From NCBI GenBank assembly GCA_002898555.1, contig BEHR01000002.1:93816-157815 (forward strand): 64,000 nucleotides of DNA, read 5' to 3'. Below, piece by piece: positions 24,213 through 33,856 of the stretch. How positions within the stretch are numbered: the first letter of the stretch is position 1; each line of letters begins with the position of its first letter. The notes beneath the pieces were generated by a model that worked only from the letters and a program-made list of their open reading frames with translations, had not been told where the DNA came from and made no database searches. Source of the DNA: a bacterium HR15 (lineage in GTDB: Bacteria; Armatimonadota; Fimbriimonadia; Fimbriimonadales; GBS-DC). A program made the position numbers and the translations under genes.

Positions 24213-24818
24213 ATGCCGGTTATTAATCTCATCGAGCAGGAACTTCAGCATCGCCGGAGGCTGGAAAGGCGTATCCGGCTGCTGGGGCTGGTCTGGTTCG
24301 GATTGATTGCCATGGCAGCCGGTGGCTGGGGCGCACTCATCCTCTATACGGGCTACCTGCAAATGCAGAGCGCACGCATGCAGGAGGAGCTGGTGCGCTT
24401 GACCCCTGCGATGCATGCGGTACAGCAGACGCAACAGGAGCTGAGCGCGTTGCAACCTCAAATCAGCACGCTGCAGACCGCCCGCAAGGAGACCGGACGC
24501 TGGCAACAACTGTTACAACACCTCAGCCTACACACTCCTCCAGCCTGCTACCTGACCAGTGTGGAGTTTGGCAAGCGCAACGACCCCAAAAAGCCGATGG
24601 AGGTCGTCATCAAAGGCATCGCCTCCAGCCAGCAGGCGGTAGGCGATTTGATGTTGCGCCTCAATCAGCAAGCCGACCTCGAAAATATACGCCTCGATTA
24701 CACCCAGGAGCGCATGCTGGACGAGGAGGGCAGCACCGTGGAGTTCCAGATTACCGCCCAGGTCAAAGGCACCGCGGCTCCCCAATCCCCTTCAGGAGGT
24801 GGCACCAGTGGCTCTTAG
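24213..24818 (+). CDS. pilN: Type IV pilus assembly protein PilN
   Basis: 201 residues. The short cytoplasmic N-terminus begins PVINLIEQEL, which is the PilN motif that docks into PilM (consensus xINLLP-like). One transmembrane segment (about 27-48) is followed by a periplasmic coiled coil (about 50-95) and a ferredoxin-like fold. With PilO it forms the periplasmic alignment subcomplex. The start is ATG 24213 with GGAGGTG upstream. Its end overlaps pilO by 11 bp. Confidence 0.88.
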   Translation: MPVINLIEQELQHRRRLERRIRLLGLVWFGLIAMAAGGWGALILYTGYLQMQSARMQEELVRLTPAMHAVQQTQQELSALQPQISTLQTARKETGRWQQLLQHLSLHTPPACYLTSVEFGKRNDPKKPMEVVIKGIASSQQAVGDLMLRLNQQADLENIRLDYTQERMLDEEGSTVEFQITAQVKGTAAPQSPSGGGTSGS

Positions 24819-25506
24819 TCGACGCACTCAGCGCTTCGAACAAGTTGCCCGGCTGCTTAGTATGGGGCTGCTCGTCCTGCTGGTCGTCAGCGTCGGCAGC
24901 ATCTACTTGCCGTTCAGCTTCCTGCAGGAGACGCAGCGGCAGATGGCGGAACGCCAGAAACAGTTGGAACAGGCGCGTCAGGCACCCCAACAACTGCGCC
25001 TGTTGCAGCAGCAGCTGGAGAACGCCCAACGCGAACTGCACTTTCTGGAAGAGGGTGTTTCGCAAGCCGCTTATATCCCTACCATGCTCAAACAGGTCGA
25101 GCAGACCGCCCGGCGACTCGAGATGAAAATCGTCGCCATCCGCCCGCAGCAAAACAACCAGAACACACAGGCAACACAGAACCAATCCAATCAGCAGGCG
25201 AATAACCAGCCGCCTGCTAAAAAAGCCTATGAGGAGCAGCTCATCGAAATCAACTTGCAAGGCAAGTTCTGGTCGCTGATGAGTTTTCTCAAGCAGCTCG
25301 ATGAGTTCCCTAAAATCTTGGCGGTGCAGACGCTCAACGCGCAGGCGAAACTCAAGCCCGAACAGCAAAATGCGAACCCCGATCTGGATATTCGGATGAC
25401 CGTGAAGGCGTTCATCTTTCCGCAAGGTGCTGTGCCGCCGCGTCTGACCCCACCTGACATGCCCGACTCTCTAAACAGGAGGCAGGAACATGGAAAAAAC
25501 CCATGA
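24808..25506 (+). CDS. pilO: Type IV pilus assembly protein PilO
   Basis: 232 residues from a GTG placed correctly behind AGGAGG; the in-frame GTG at 24799 overlaps that ribosome-binding site and is unlikely. One transmembrane helix (about 15-35), a Gln-rich coiled coil (about 36-80), a low-complexity Asn/Gln linker (about 115-140) and a ferredoxin-like domain (EQLIEINLQGKFWSLMSFLKQLD) fit PilO. It pairs with PilN in the periplasm. It overlaps the next gene by 17 bp. Confidence 0.87.
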   Translation: MALSRRTQRFEQVARLLSMGLLVLLVVSVGSIYLPFSFLQETQRQMAERQKQLEQARQAPQQLRLLQQQLENAQRELHFLEEGVSQAAYIPTMLKQVEQTARRLEMKIVAIRPQQNNQNTQATQNQSNQQANNQPPAKKAYEEQLIEINLQGKFWSLMSFLKQLDEFPKILAVQTLNAQAKLKPEQQNANPDLDIRMTVKAFIFPQGAVPPRLTPPDMPDSLNRRQEHGKNP

Positions 25507-26161
25507 AGTGAAAACGAACCAGCTCAGCCCCAAGCAAGGAGTTGCGATTGGCGTGCTAAGCCTGATTCTGGTGAGTGTGGGGGTCTGGCAATGGCGGTCG
25601 ATGAGCGGTCACAAGCCCTCAGCGCGCCCTGGCAGTACTGCCCCGTCAGGTCAGGTGCGGAACACCCCTGCGTCAACGACTCCTTCGGGTCAAGCGGAAG
25701 TGAGCGCGTCGTTCGCGCCGTTCCCCGCGCGCGATCCATTTCGTCCCACCGTTGCCGTGATGAACATACCGAACCGAGTTGCCCAGCCCGCGAAAACAAG
25801 TGCCAAGTCGCCGGTGCGGGCAATCACGGGCACGCCGCCTGTGCCACCCCTCGCTCTACCCGCGCCCGGCGGACTGGAAGTCAAGCAGGTAGAGAAGCCC
25901 GAGCCACCCCCTGTGCCCAACTGGACACTGGTCGGCGTCGTGCAGGGACCACGCACGATTGCCATCCTCAAAGATTCGGAAGGCAACCGACGCTTCGTAC
26001 AAATGGGCGATAAATTGGAGGACGGATGGCGCATTCGGCGCATCGAGCGCGGCAAACTAACACTGCAAAACGGGCAGCGGACGATTTCCATCCATGTCGG
26101 CGGCTCGACCGCAGAGAGTAAGGTTCCGCCAGACTATTCAACAGGAGGGATGCAACAATGA
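25490..26161 (+). CDS. pilP: PilP-like pilus assembly protein
   Basis: 223 residues. An N-terminal transmembrane helix (about 15-35), a long Pro/Ser/Thr-rich linker, then a C-terminal beta domain (about 145-210; NWTLVGVVQGPRTIAILKD, FVQMGDKLEDGWRI, LTLQNGQRTISIHVGG). The layout resembles both PilP and GspC homology-region domains, which touch the secretin. It has no lipobox, unlike proteobacterial PilP. The position between pilO and pilQ decides the call. The stop overlaps the pilQ ATG (ATGA). Confidence 0.78.
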   Translation: MEKTHEVKTNQLSPKQGVAIGVLSLILVSVGVWQWRSMSGHKPSARPGSTAPSGQVRNTPASTTPSGQAEVSASFAPFPARDPFRPTVAVMNIPNRVAQPAKTSAKSPVRAITGTPPVPPLALPAPGGLEVKQVEKPEPPPVPNWTLVGVVQGPRTIAILKDSEGNRRFVQMGDKLEDGWRIRRIERGKLTLQNGQRTISIHVGGSTAESKVPPDYSTGGMQQ

Positions 26162-28356
26162 GAAGCCCCCAGCGATCAGAATGGGTAGCGATATTCGCCC
26201 TGCTCACTTTGATACCCTTATGGGGTCAGCAAATCAAGGCTGTTAAGGCGTTCGAACAAGACGGGCAGGCGATTGTGCAGGTGCGTGGTGAGCAAGTGCC
26301 GCGTCCCAGCGTCTCCACCTGGCAGGGACGCTATCTGGTGCTGGATTTTAAGGCGCGCCTCGGCACGCGCCGTCAGGAAACGCGCTTCACTACGCCCGTC
26401 ACCACCTATCTACGCTATGGCTGGTTCAGCAACAACCCACCGCGTGTGCGCGTGGTCGTCACCATGCGCGGCAGGCAGCCCTATCAGGTCGAGGCGATCG
26501 AGGGTGGCTGGCAGGTGCGAATTGGTCAGGTCTCGGCTCAACAGGGGGCTCGCCCGACAGAGGCAAAGCGCGCAATTCCGGAGAAGGACAAAGCTTCCTC
26601 CAATCGGCTTGTCTCTATCCGAATCGAGTGTGAGCCACCGCAGGAACGCGATAGCCGTGAATCTGTGCACCATGTCAACGAGGGAAGTTCACGGGCACAA
26701 ATCGCCCAGCGCGACGGCACAACCCTGCCCCCGCCTCAATGGCGTCATGCGGGCGAGGAACCGCGTCCGCGCCAGCCGGTGGCAATGAATCCAGCGGACG
26801 CTCTCCCGCGCGAAGCGATGGTCTCGCTCGACTTCGTGGGCGCGGAGATCGGGGATGTGCTGAAGGCACTCGCCATTCAGTCGGGGGCGAATATTGTCAC
26901 CGCACCCGATGTGAAGGGCACTATCACCATCAGCTTGAACCGCGTCTCGGTGGAAGAGGCGCTCAACCTCATCACACGCCTGAGCGGCTACCGCTACGAG
27001 CGCATCGAGAACACCTATATCGTCGGCACACCGAAGTCCATCGCGGAGTTCAAGGGCAGCGAAACGAAGTCCGAATCGTCGCGCATCGTGGAGGTGCTAA
27101 CCCTGAAACAGGCAAAAGCGTCCGATGTGGCTGCCTTCCTGAACGCAGCTTTTCCAGGGATCAAAGTGACGCCCTCCACTGAAAAAGACTCCAACTATGT
27201 GCTGATCGAAGGCGAGCCGAATACTGTCGCCGCGGCGAAAGAGGCGGTCAACCGTTTTGAAACTGCCATCGGCACAGGTGAGGAGATTGTGACCGAAATT
27301 TACCGTGTGCGCTTTGCCGATGCACGCGATTTAATGCGCATTCTCAACCAGCTGGTGCCGACGGTCAGTGTCGCGCTGGGTCCAGACGCGATGCTCAGCC
27401 CCGCGCGCTCTGGTGGCAGCAGCGCAGCACCTGGCATGTCCAGTGGCGATGCCCCCAGCGCGACTGCCCAGCAGATGGGCGCCGCAATGCCAGCAGGAGC
27501 AAGCACCAGCACAGGCATGGACAAGCAACCACCGAACCTGCTGGTACTAATGGGAGCACCACGCGAGGTCCAACGCGCCCTCGAGGTGCTGCAGAAAGTG
27601 GATATCAAGCAGCCACAGGTGCTTATTGAAGCGCGTGTGATGGATCTCTCTGAAGCCAGCCTGAAATCGCTGGGGCTGTCATGGAGCATGTTCCAGTCGA
27701 GTAGCATCAACATGCTGGATCGCACCCAGCAGCCTCCTTTCCCGACAGGCGAAACGACCACGCCCAACCAGCAAGGCGTGCGCTTCAATAAAGACGGGCA
27801 GCTCGGTATCGACTTCACCATCGTCAAGCAGCCTGTCGATTTCAGTGCGACTTTGAACGCGCTCGCTCAGGATCAGCGCAACCGCCTGTTGGCAAGCCCG
27901 CGCATCGCTACCCTCGATGGACGCTCCGCCCGAATCTTCATCGGCGACGAAATCAACTATGTCAAGCTCATCCAGCAAACGCAGCAGGGTGCGAATGTAC
28001 AGACCGACTCGGTGCAAGCAGGCATCATTCTGGAGGTATTGCCGCGTGTACACGAGGACCATTCCATCACCCTGCAGATTAGACCCGAAGTGAGCGTTAT
28101 CACGGGCTTCCTACAAGTGCCTGGGGGTGGCTCACTGCCTCAACTTGCTCGCCGCAATGCCGAGACGACCATCCGCCTAAACAACGGGGAAACACTGGTC
28201 ATCGGTGGGCTTATCCGAGAAAGCGACATCAAAACGATTCAGAAAGTGCCCCTGCTGGGGGATCTGCCCTTCTTTGGCTACCTGTTCCGTAAAACGAACA
28301 CCCAGCGGGACCGTTCAGAGGTTGTTATCACGCTGACGGTGCGCGTTATGGAATAA
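26158..28356 (+). CDS. pilQ: Type IV pilus secretin PilQ
   Basis: 732 residues. A signal sequence (about 1-24), an AMIN domain (about 28-120), a charged linker, an STN domain (about 220-285; ALAIQSGANIVTAPDVKG), two secretin N-type domains (from about 300, broken by a Ser/Ala/Met-rich low-complexity loop near 415-455) and the C-terminal secretin barrel domain (about 560-732; LLASPRIATLDG, TLVIGGLIRESD, KVPLLGDLPFFGYLF). It forms the pore for the pilus in the outer membrane, which implies a diderm envelope. The ATGA overlap with pilP implies translational coupling. Confidence 0.93.
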   Translation: MRSPQRSEWVAIFALLTLIPLWGQQIKAVKAFEQDGQAIVQVRGEQVPRPSVSTWQGRYLVLDFKARLGTRRQETRFTTPVTTYLRYGWFSNNPPRVRVVVTMRGRQPYQVEAIEGGWQVRIGQVSAQQGARPTEAKRAIPEKDKASSNRLVSIRIECEPPQERDSRESVHHVNEGSSRAQIAQRDGTTLPPPQWRHAGEEPRPRQPVAMNPADALPREAMVSLDFVGAEIGDVLKALAIQSGANIVTAPDVKGTITISLNRVSVEEALNLITRLSGYRYERIENTYIVGTPKSIAEFKGSETKSESSRIVEVLTLKQAKASDVAAFLNAAFPGIKVTPSTEKDSNYVLIEGEPNTVAAAKEAVNRFETAIGTGEEIVTEIYRVRFADARDLMRILNQLVPTVSVALGPDAMLSPARSGGSSAAPGMSSGDAPSATAQQMGAAMPAGASTSTGMDKQPPNLLVLMGAPREVQRALEVLQKVDIKQPQVLIEARVMDLSEASLKSLGLSWSMFQSSSINMLDRTQQPPFPTGETTTPNQQGVRFNKDGQLGIDFTIVKQPVDFSATLNALAQDQRNRLLASPRIATLDGRSARIFIGDEINYVKLIQQTQQGANVQTDSVQAGIILEVLPRVHEDHSITLQIRPEVSVITGFLQVPGGGSLPQLARRNAETTIRLNNGETLVIGGLIRESDIKTIQKVPLLGDLPFFGYLFRKTNTQRDRSEVVITLTVRVME

Positions 28357-28365
28357 ACCTTGTGA

Positions 28366-28387
28366 GGGGCAGACCTGAGGTCTGTCC
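28366..28387 (+). repeat. GTCTGCC palindromic repeat
   Basis: GGGGCAGACC-TGA-GGTCTGTCC directly after pilQ. One of two such palindromes in the 91-bp gap before pilB; possibly a 3'-end stabiliser. Confidence 0.5.
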
Positions 28388-28401
28388 ATCCAAACAGTGC
28401 C

Positions 28402-28423
28402 GAGGCAGACCTCGTGTCTGCCC
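28402..28423 (+). repeat. GTCTGCC palindromic repeat
   Basis: GGCAGAC-CTCGT-GTCTGCC, 7-bp perfect stem, second palindrome between pilQ and pilB. Confidence 0.55.
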
Positions 28424-28447
28424 ATAATCTGGCGTGTATAGGTCGGA

Positions 28448-30166
28448 ATGAATCTGGGCGTGAATCTGGGCGAGCTATTTGTGCAGGCAGGTCTGGTCAG
28501 CCAAGAGCAGTTGCAGGATGCCCTCCAGAAACAGCAGGAGGGCATCCCGCTGCCGTTGGATCGTCTGCTCGTCCAGCTCGGCTACATCAACGAGAAAGAC
28601 CGCGTGCGTATTCTGAGTCAGCACTGGGGCATCCACTTTGTGGACTTAGTGGAGACTCCGCCGGATCCCACCTTGGTATCGCTGATCCCTGCCGAGATGG
28701 CAAAGCGTTATCGCGCTGTGCCCCTCGCCCAGCACAACGGGAAGCTCACCGTCGCCTTAGCCGACCCGCTCGATATCTTCGCCATCGACGAAATCCGCCA
28801 GCAGACCAAACGGGAGATCGAGGTGGTTATCGCCACCGAGGACGACATCCAAAATGCATTGCGCAACCTGTACCGCACCAGCGCAGCGGTCACCGAAGCG
28901 GTGCAGGAGCTGATGCGCGACATCGGAGAGGCGCAAATCCAGAGCGCGTCACCTGAAGAAGAGGAACTCTCCGCCGAGGAGCTGCGCGAGATTGCCGACG
29001 ACGCGCCCGTCGTGCGCCTCGCCAACATGATTATCACACAGGCGATCAATGATGGCGCAAGCGATATCCATATCGAACCAGCGCGCGATTGTGTGAAGGT
29101 GCGGTATCGCATCGATGGGGTCATGCTCGACGCACTGGTGCTACCCAAACGAGTGCAGGCGTCGCTCACTTCCCGCTTCAAAATCATGGCAGATATGGAT
29201 ATCGCCGAGAAGCGCGTGCCTCAGGACAACCGCATCAGCGCGACCATCGATGGGCGCGAATACGATTTCCGCGTCTCCACGCTGCCATGTATCTATGGCG
29301 AGAAAATCGTGATGCGCGTGCTGGACAAGTCCAGTGTGCGTGTCGGACTGGACAAGCTTGGCTTCCTGCCTGACACGCTCGCCCTGTTGGAGGAGGTCAT
29401 CAGCCGGTCCTATGGCATCATTTTGGTGACGGGTCCGACTGGTTCGGGCAAGTCCACCACACTCTATTCGATTCTGTCGCGCTTGAACACGGGGTTGGTG
29501 AACATCATCACGGCGGAGGACCCCGTGGAGTATGAGTTGCCGGGCATCAACCAGGTGCAGGTGAATCCGAAGGCAGGGCTGACCTTTGCCTCCGCGCTGC
29601 GGGCGATGCTACGCCAAGATCCCGACATTATTATGGTAGGTGAGATGCGCGATACCGAGACCGCCACGATCGCCATCGAAGCCGCCTTAACAGGGCACCT
29701 GGTGCTGTCCACCTTGCACACGAACGACGCCTCCAGCGCGCCTCCGCGCCTGATCGAGATGGGCGTGGAACCCTTCATGATTGCCTCGTCGCTGATCGCG
29801 GTGTTGGCGCAGCGATTGGTGCGCACGCTCTGCCCCCGCTGCAAGCAGCCCTATCGCCCGACCGAAACGGACTTCCTGCGCTACGGCTTTACCCCGCCTG
29901 CAAATCTCCACGAGCTGGAGATATATCGTGCCAAAGGCTGCGACTATTGCAAAAACACGGGCTACAAAGGGCGTACAGGCATCCACGAACTCCTTGTGCT
30001 CAACGACGCGGTTCGCGACCTGATTTTGCAGCATGCTGCCGCCTATGCGATTCAGAAGGTGGCGGTGGAACATGGGCTGCGCCTGCTCAAAGAGGACGCG
30101 CTCCAGAAAGTGTTGCTCGGACGCACCAGCATCGAGGAGGTCGTGCGCGTGATTTACAGCGGCTAA
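28448..30166 (+). CDS. pilB: Type IV pilus extension ATPase PilB
   Basis: 572 residues of the GspE/PilB family. The N-terminal domain (about 5-150; LVQLGYINEKDRV, IPAEMAKRYRAVPL) is T2SSE_N. The catalytic core has Walker A GPTGSGKSTT (about 327-336), the Asp box, Walker B IIMVGEMRD and the His box. A zinc site (CPRCKQPY ... CDYCKNTGYKGRTG) is typical of PilB. It is the hexameric motor for pilus extension. The start is ATG 28448 without a strong ribosome-binding site. GspE is the alternative, but the neighbours are pil genes. No pilT or pilC is in the window. Confidence 0.9.
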   Translation: MNLGVNLGELFVQAGLVSQEQLQDALQKQQEGIPLPLDRLLVQLGYINEKDRVRILSQHWGIHFVDLVETPPDPTLVSLIPAEMAKRYRAVPLAQHNGKLTVALADPLDIFAIDEIRQQTKREIEVVIATEDDIQNALRNLYRTSAAVTEAVQELMRDIGEAQIQSASPEEEELSAEELREIADDAPVVRLANMIITQAINDGASDIHIEPARDCVKVRYRIDGVMLDALVLPKRVQASLTSRFKIMADMDIAEKRVPQDNRISATIDGREYDFRVSTLPCIYGEKIVMRVLDKSSVRVGLDKLGFLPDTLALLEEVISRSYGIILVTGPTGSGKSTTLYSILSRLNTGLVNIITAEDPVEYELPGINQVQVNPKAGLTFASALRAMLRQDPDIIMVGEMRDTETATIAIEAALTGHLVLSTLHTNDASSAPPRLIEMGVEPFMIASSLIAVLAQRLVRTLCPRCKQPYRPTETDFLRYGFTPPANLHELEIYRAKGCDYCKNTGYKGRTGIHELLVLNDAVRDLILQHAAAYAIQKVAVEHGLRLLKEDALQKVLLGRTSIEEVVRVIYSG

Positions 30167-30179
30167 ACACAGCCCAACC

Positions 30180-30204
30180 GTCCGACCAGTCATGCGTGTC
30201 GGAC
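30180..30204 (+). promoter_or_regulatory. Hairpin between pilB and HDOD gene
   Basis: GTCCGAC and GTCGGAC form a perfect 7-bp stem around an 11-nt loop in the 63-bp gap. There is no T-tract. Similar in layout to the GTCTGCC palindromes. Confidence 0.45.
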
Positions 30205-30229
30205 CTAAAAACGATGGAGGAGAACACCC

Positions 30230-31081
30230 ATGTCCGCTCAAACCGAGGCAATCTTGCAGAAGGTCAAGGAACTGGCGGTGCTGCCACAGGTGGTGCATCA
30301 GGTATTGGAGCTGACCAACAACCCCAACGCGAATGCCCGCGACCTGGAACGGGTTATCAGCATCGATCAGGGCATGTCAGCGCGTGTGCTGAACACGGTC
30401 AACTCTGCTTACTACGGCTTGCCGCGTAAAATCGCCTCTATCAAAGACGCAGTGGTCTTGCTCGGCTTTAAAACCATTCGCAACTTAGCGATGACCGCCA
30501 GCATGTTCGATCTCTTCGTTGGGAAGACCGACCGCCAGAATCTGCGGCGTGGTAAGTGGTGGCGACACGCCATCGATACGGGGCTATGCGCACGACTGAT
30601 CGCCTCGCAAGTGGATGGGGTCTCACCCGACGAAGCATATACAGCAGGACTGCTGCACGACATCGGTAAGCCGCTGCTGGATCGCTATGGGGGCGCACCT
30701 TACGAACAGGTGGAAGAGTGGGTGCATCAAGGGATTTCAGAGCTGGAAGCGGAGCGCGAAGTGTTCGGCTGCGACCATACGGAGGTGGGGCGCGAAGTCG
30801 GCTTGCACTGGGGCTTCCCCGAGAAGCTTGTGGAGGCGATTGGCGAGCATCACGCGGAGGAGCAGGGCGCGTGGCAGGATGCAAGGCTGGTCGCCGTCGT
30901 CATTCTGGCAAATCGTCTGGCGCATATACTCCGCCAGTCGAATGTTCCCGACGACTGGTGGTTCTACTTACCTGGGTGGCTGCTGGAAACACTGCACCTG
31001 ACCCCGCAGCAGTTGCACTCGCTTTACTTGGGTTGCGAGGCGGAGATCCACTCTTCTCCCATAGCCACTTTAGGGCGTTAA
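30230..31081 (+). CDS. HDOD domain protein
   Basis: 283 residues. The HDOD domain (about 10-205) has the signature LPQVVHQVLELTNNPNANARDLERVI, MSARVLNTVNSAYYGL and LLHDIGKPLL (about 141-150), followed by a helical tail. HDOD proteins are signalling modules often found near chemotaxis and pilus genes, and usually lack phosphodiesterase activity although this one keeps an HD pair. The gene follows pilB at 63 bp with its own GGAGGAG, suggesting a link to pilus control. Confidence 0.87.
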   Translation: MSAQTEAILQKVKELAVLPQVVHQVLELTNNPNANARDLERVISIDQGMSARVLNTVNSAYYGLPRKIASIKDAVVLLGFKTIRNLAMTASMFDLFVGKTDRQNLRRGKWWRHAIDTGLCARLIASQVDGVSPDEAYTAGLLHDIGKPLLDRYGGAPYEQVEEWVHQGISELEAEREVFGCDHTEVGREVGLHWGFPEKLVEAIGEHHAEEQGAWQDARLVAVVILANRLAHILRQSNVPDDWWFYLPGWLLETLHLTPQQLHSLYLGCEAEIHSSPIATLGR

Positions 31082-31136
31082 AGCAGCGCGAGGCTGTGAA
31101 TTTGGAACTTGAGGCGTGGCTCCTTCCCGGAAGGGG

Positions 31137-31142
31137 TATAAT
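31137..31142 (+). promoter_or_regulatory. -10 box TATAAT of beta-oxidation gene
   Basis: GAAGGGGTATAAT, 54 bp before the ATG at 31197. A TTGAGG is present but 22 bp away, too far for a normal spacer. Confidence 0.55.
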
Positions 31143-31196
31143 CCCCTGCGCGACGGTTTATTAACCGACGAGTCAAACGGAAGGAGGCAACGAACG

Positions 31197-33602
31197 ATGT
31201 TGAACGAACATTCGACCACAGGCAAAGCAGCCGTTTTGGGCGCGGGCACGATGGGCGCACAAATCGCGGCACATCTCGCCAACATCGGCTGGCAGGTGTT
31301 GTTGCTGGATATCGTTCCCACCCGACTCACACCCGAGGAGGAGGCACAGGGGCTGACCCTGCAGCACAGAGAGGTGCGCAATCGCATTGCCCGTGCTGGG
31401 CTGGAGCGTGTGAGCAAGCTCAAACCCGCGCCGTTTTATCTGCCTGAACTCGCCCGCCGCATCGAAATCGGCAATTTCGAGGATGATCTGCCCCGCCTCA
31501 AAGAAGCCGACTGGGTCATCGAAGCAGTGGTAGAAGACCCCGCTATCAAGCGCGAACTCTGGACGCGCGTGCAGGATTATGTGAACCCGAACGCGATTCT
31601 CTCCACCAACACCAGCGGGTTGTCCATCCATGAGATGAGCGAAGACTGCCGCGACGACATCAAGCGGCGCTTCATGGGCACGCACTTTTTCAATCCGCCC
31701 CGCTACCTGAAGCTGCTGGAGATTATCCCCCGCCGGGAAACGGATCCCGACCTTCTGGAGGGGATGGTGCGCTTTGCCGAGCGTGTGCTGGGCAAGCGCG
31801 TGGTGATCGCGCGCGATACGCCAGGCTTCATCGCCAATCGGCTCGGCATCCACAGTATGATGATTGTGTTCCCATTAATGCAGGAGTTCGGGCTGAGCAT
31901 CGAGGAAGTGGACGCGCTTACCGGCCCGCTGATTGGGCATCCGCGCAGTGCTACCTTCCGCCTTGCCGATATTGTGGGGCTCGATGTGATGGCAAGCGTT
32001 GCCCAAAACCTGCATGAGCGACTGACCACGCCCGAAGAGAAAGCTGTCTTCACCCTCCCCGCAGTGGTGCAGCGCATGCTGGCTGAAGGCAAACTGGGCG
32101 AGAAAACGGGCGCAGGTTTCTATCGACGGCTACCCGACGGCACCATCGAGACACTGGACCTCGCCACTTTCGAGTACCGCCCACGCCAGAAGCCTAAGTT
32201 CCCGCACCTGGACGCTTTCGAGAAGCTCCCGCTGGAGGAGCGATTGCGCGCGCTGGTCAACCATGACAGCCGCGAGGGACAGTTCCTGTGGCGGCTACAT
32301 GCTGAGGGGTTGTGCTATGTGGCAGAACACGCGCCCGACCTGGCGGACGACCCCATCGCCATCGACCACGCCATCAAGTGGGGTTTCAACTGGGAACTGG
32401 GGCCGTTCCAAATTTGGGATGCCCTGGGGATTCAGGAGACTGTCGAACGGCTCACGCGCGAGGGCAGAACCGTGCCTCAGCTGGTGCAGAATCTGCTGCG
32501 CTTCGGGCGCACCCGCTTCTACGAGACCGCCGACACAGGCGATACCACCGTTTATGTGTGGCTCGGCAATGGGCAGATCGCTCCCTATCATCCCGACGAG
32601 GAGTTCCTCACGCCCGCCAATATGGCACGCCACAAGCCCAAACTGGACGGCAACAGCGACGCCGCGCTCTATGACCTCGGCGATGGCGTTTATTGCATGG
32701 CAATCCACACCAAAATGAACACGCTGGGACCCAGCGTGATGGAGATGCTGTATAAGAGTATCGACCGCGCCGAGCGCGAGGCACAAGGGCTGGTCATCAC
32801 GGGCATGGGTGAGCATTTTTCCGTCGGGTTCAACATCCAGTTGTTTCTGATGATGATTGGTGCAGGCGACTTCGATGAGCTGATGATGGGCGACAAGGCG
32901 TTTCAGGATTCGCTGCTGCGCCTGCGCTATGCGAAGGTGCCGGTGGTCGCCGCAGTGTTCGGCTATACACTGGGCGGTGGTTGTGAGTTAGCAATGCACT
33001 GCGACAAAGTGGTCGCCAGCGCGGAGACCTATATCGGTTTGCCCGAAGTGGGCGTGGGCATCATTCCCGCAGGCGGTGGCACGACCACCATGCTGCGCCG
33101 TGCCTTGAATGCACTGCCTCCGAATGCCGACCCCTATCCCGCCATTCGGCGCGTGCTGGAAACGCTCGGCTTCGGCAAGGTGGCGGCCAGCGCGCTGGAA
33201 GGGGTGCAGCTCGGCTACCTGCGCGACGGCATCGATCATATTGTGGTCAATCCCGACCGCCTCCTATGGACGGCGAAACAGGAGGTGCTGCACCTTGCCG
33301 AAGTGGGCTACCAGCCACCAGAGGAACCGAAAATCATGGCGTATGGCGACGCCGTTTATTCGCGCCTGCTGGTGGAGCTACACAACCTGCGCCGCGGCAA
33401 CTTCATGACCGACCATGACCTGCTCATCGCTTCCAAATTGGCCTATGTGCTTACAGGAGGCGACCTCACGCAGCCGACCGAAATGCCCGAATCGTACTTC
33501 TACAACCTGGAGGTGCAAGTGGTCGGCTTTCTGGCACAGCAGCCCAAGACCTGGGAGCGTATGCGCCATATGCTGGAGAAGGGCAGACCACTGCGGAACT
33601 AA
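31197..33602 (+). CDS. 3-hydroxyacyl-CoA dehydrogenase / enoyl-CoA hydratase fusion
   Basis: 801 residues, FadN-like in order: an NAD-binding Rossmann domain first (AAVLGAGTMGAQIAAHLANIG, about 10-30), the dehydrogenase helical domain with the SxH-type FMGTHFFNPP motif, then a crotonase domain (about 525-700; GLVITGMGEHFSVGFN, oxyanion-hole FGYTLGGGCELAMHCD, GLPEVGVGIIPAGGGT). It catalyses two steps of fatty-acid beta-oxidation. The thiolase partner is not in the window. The start is ATG 31197 with AAGGAGG; a longer frame begins upstream of the promoter. Confidence 0.92.
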   Translation: MLNEHSTTGKAAVLGAGTMGAQIAAHLANIGWQVLLLDIVPTRLTPEEEAQGLTLQHREVRNRIARAGLERVSKLKPAPFYLPELARRIEIGNFEDDLPRLKEADWVIEAVVEDPAIKRELWTRVQDYVNPNAILSTNTSGLSIHEMSEDCRDDIKRRFMGTHFFNPPRYLKLLEIIPRRETDPDLLEGMVRFAERVLGKRVVIARDTPGFIANRLGIHSMMIVFPLMQEFGLSIEEVDALTGPLIGHPRSATFRLADIVGLDVMASVAQNLHERLTTPEEKAVFTLPAVVQRMLAEGKLGEKTGAGFYRRLPDGTIETLDLATFEYRPRQKPKFPHLDAFEKLPLEERLRALVNHDSREGQFLWRLHAEGLCYVAEHAPDLADDPIAIDHAIKWGFNWELGPFQIWDALGIQETVERLTREGRTVPQLVQNLLRFGRTRFYETADTGDTTVYVWLGNGQIAPYHPDEEFLTPANMARHKPKLDGNSDAALYDLGDGVYCMAIHTKMNTLGPSVMEMLYKSIDRAEREAQGLVITGMGEHFSVGFNIQLFLMMIGAGDFDELMMGDKAFQDSLLRLRYAKVPVVAAVFGYTLGGGCELAMHCDKVVASAETYIGLPEVGVGIIPAGGGTTTMLRRALNALPPNADPYPAIRRVLETLGFGKVAASALEGVQLGYLRDGIDHIVVNPDRLLWTAKQEVLHLAEVGYQPPEEPKIMAYGDAVYSRLLVELHNLRRGNFMTDHDLLIASKLAYVLTGGDLTQPTEMPESYFYNLEVQVVGFLAQQPKTWERMRHMLEKGRPLRN

Positions 33603-33635
33603 ACGCCCTCTCTTCTCGGCTTAATGCGAACCTCT

Positions 33636-33701
33636 CCCTCCCCGCCCGCGAGGAGAGGCGTGTCGCGACATGCAGCGTCCGTGCCCTGCATGCGGGGAGG
33701 G
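33636..33701 (+). promoter_or_regulatory. Nested inverted repeats between fatty-acid gene and Spy-like gene
   Basis: CCCTCCCCGC (33636-33645) pairs with GCGGGGAGGG (33692-33701). Inside, CATGCAG (33669-33675) pairs with CTGCATG (33686-33692), and TGTCGCGACA is self-complementary. This 254-bp gap holds no gene that I can see. Confidence 0.4.
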
Positions 33702-33856
33702 ATAGGAAGGGGCTATCCCATTGGTGAGGAGCAATTGCCTTCTCGTTCGAACAAAAGACACATGCCGCCGTCTAAACAGGACAGGAGCGGATGGAAGGGT
33801 GGACCTTGGGTCCGCTGATCAGCCAAGCTCCTAAACTTGTGCAAGGAGGAAGGACG

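Noticed and set aside
33796..33805. AGGGTGGACC resembling the T-box core
   Set aside because: No tRNA synthetase or amino-acid gene follows, no specifier stem or terminator/antiterminator pair is visible, and the match is only partial.
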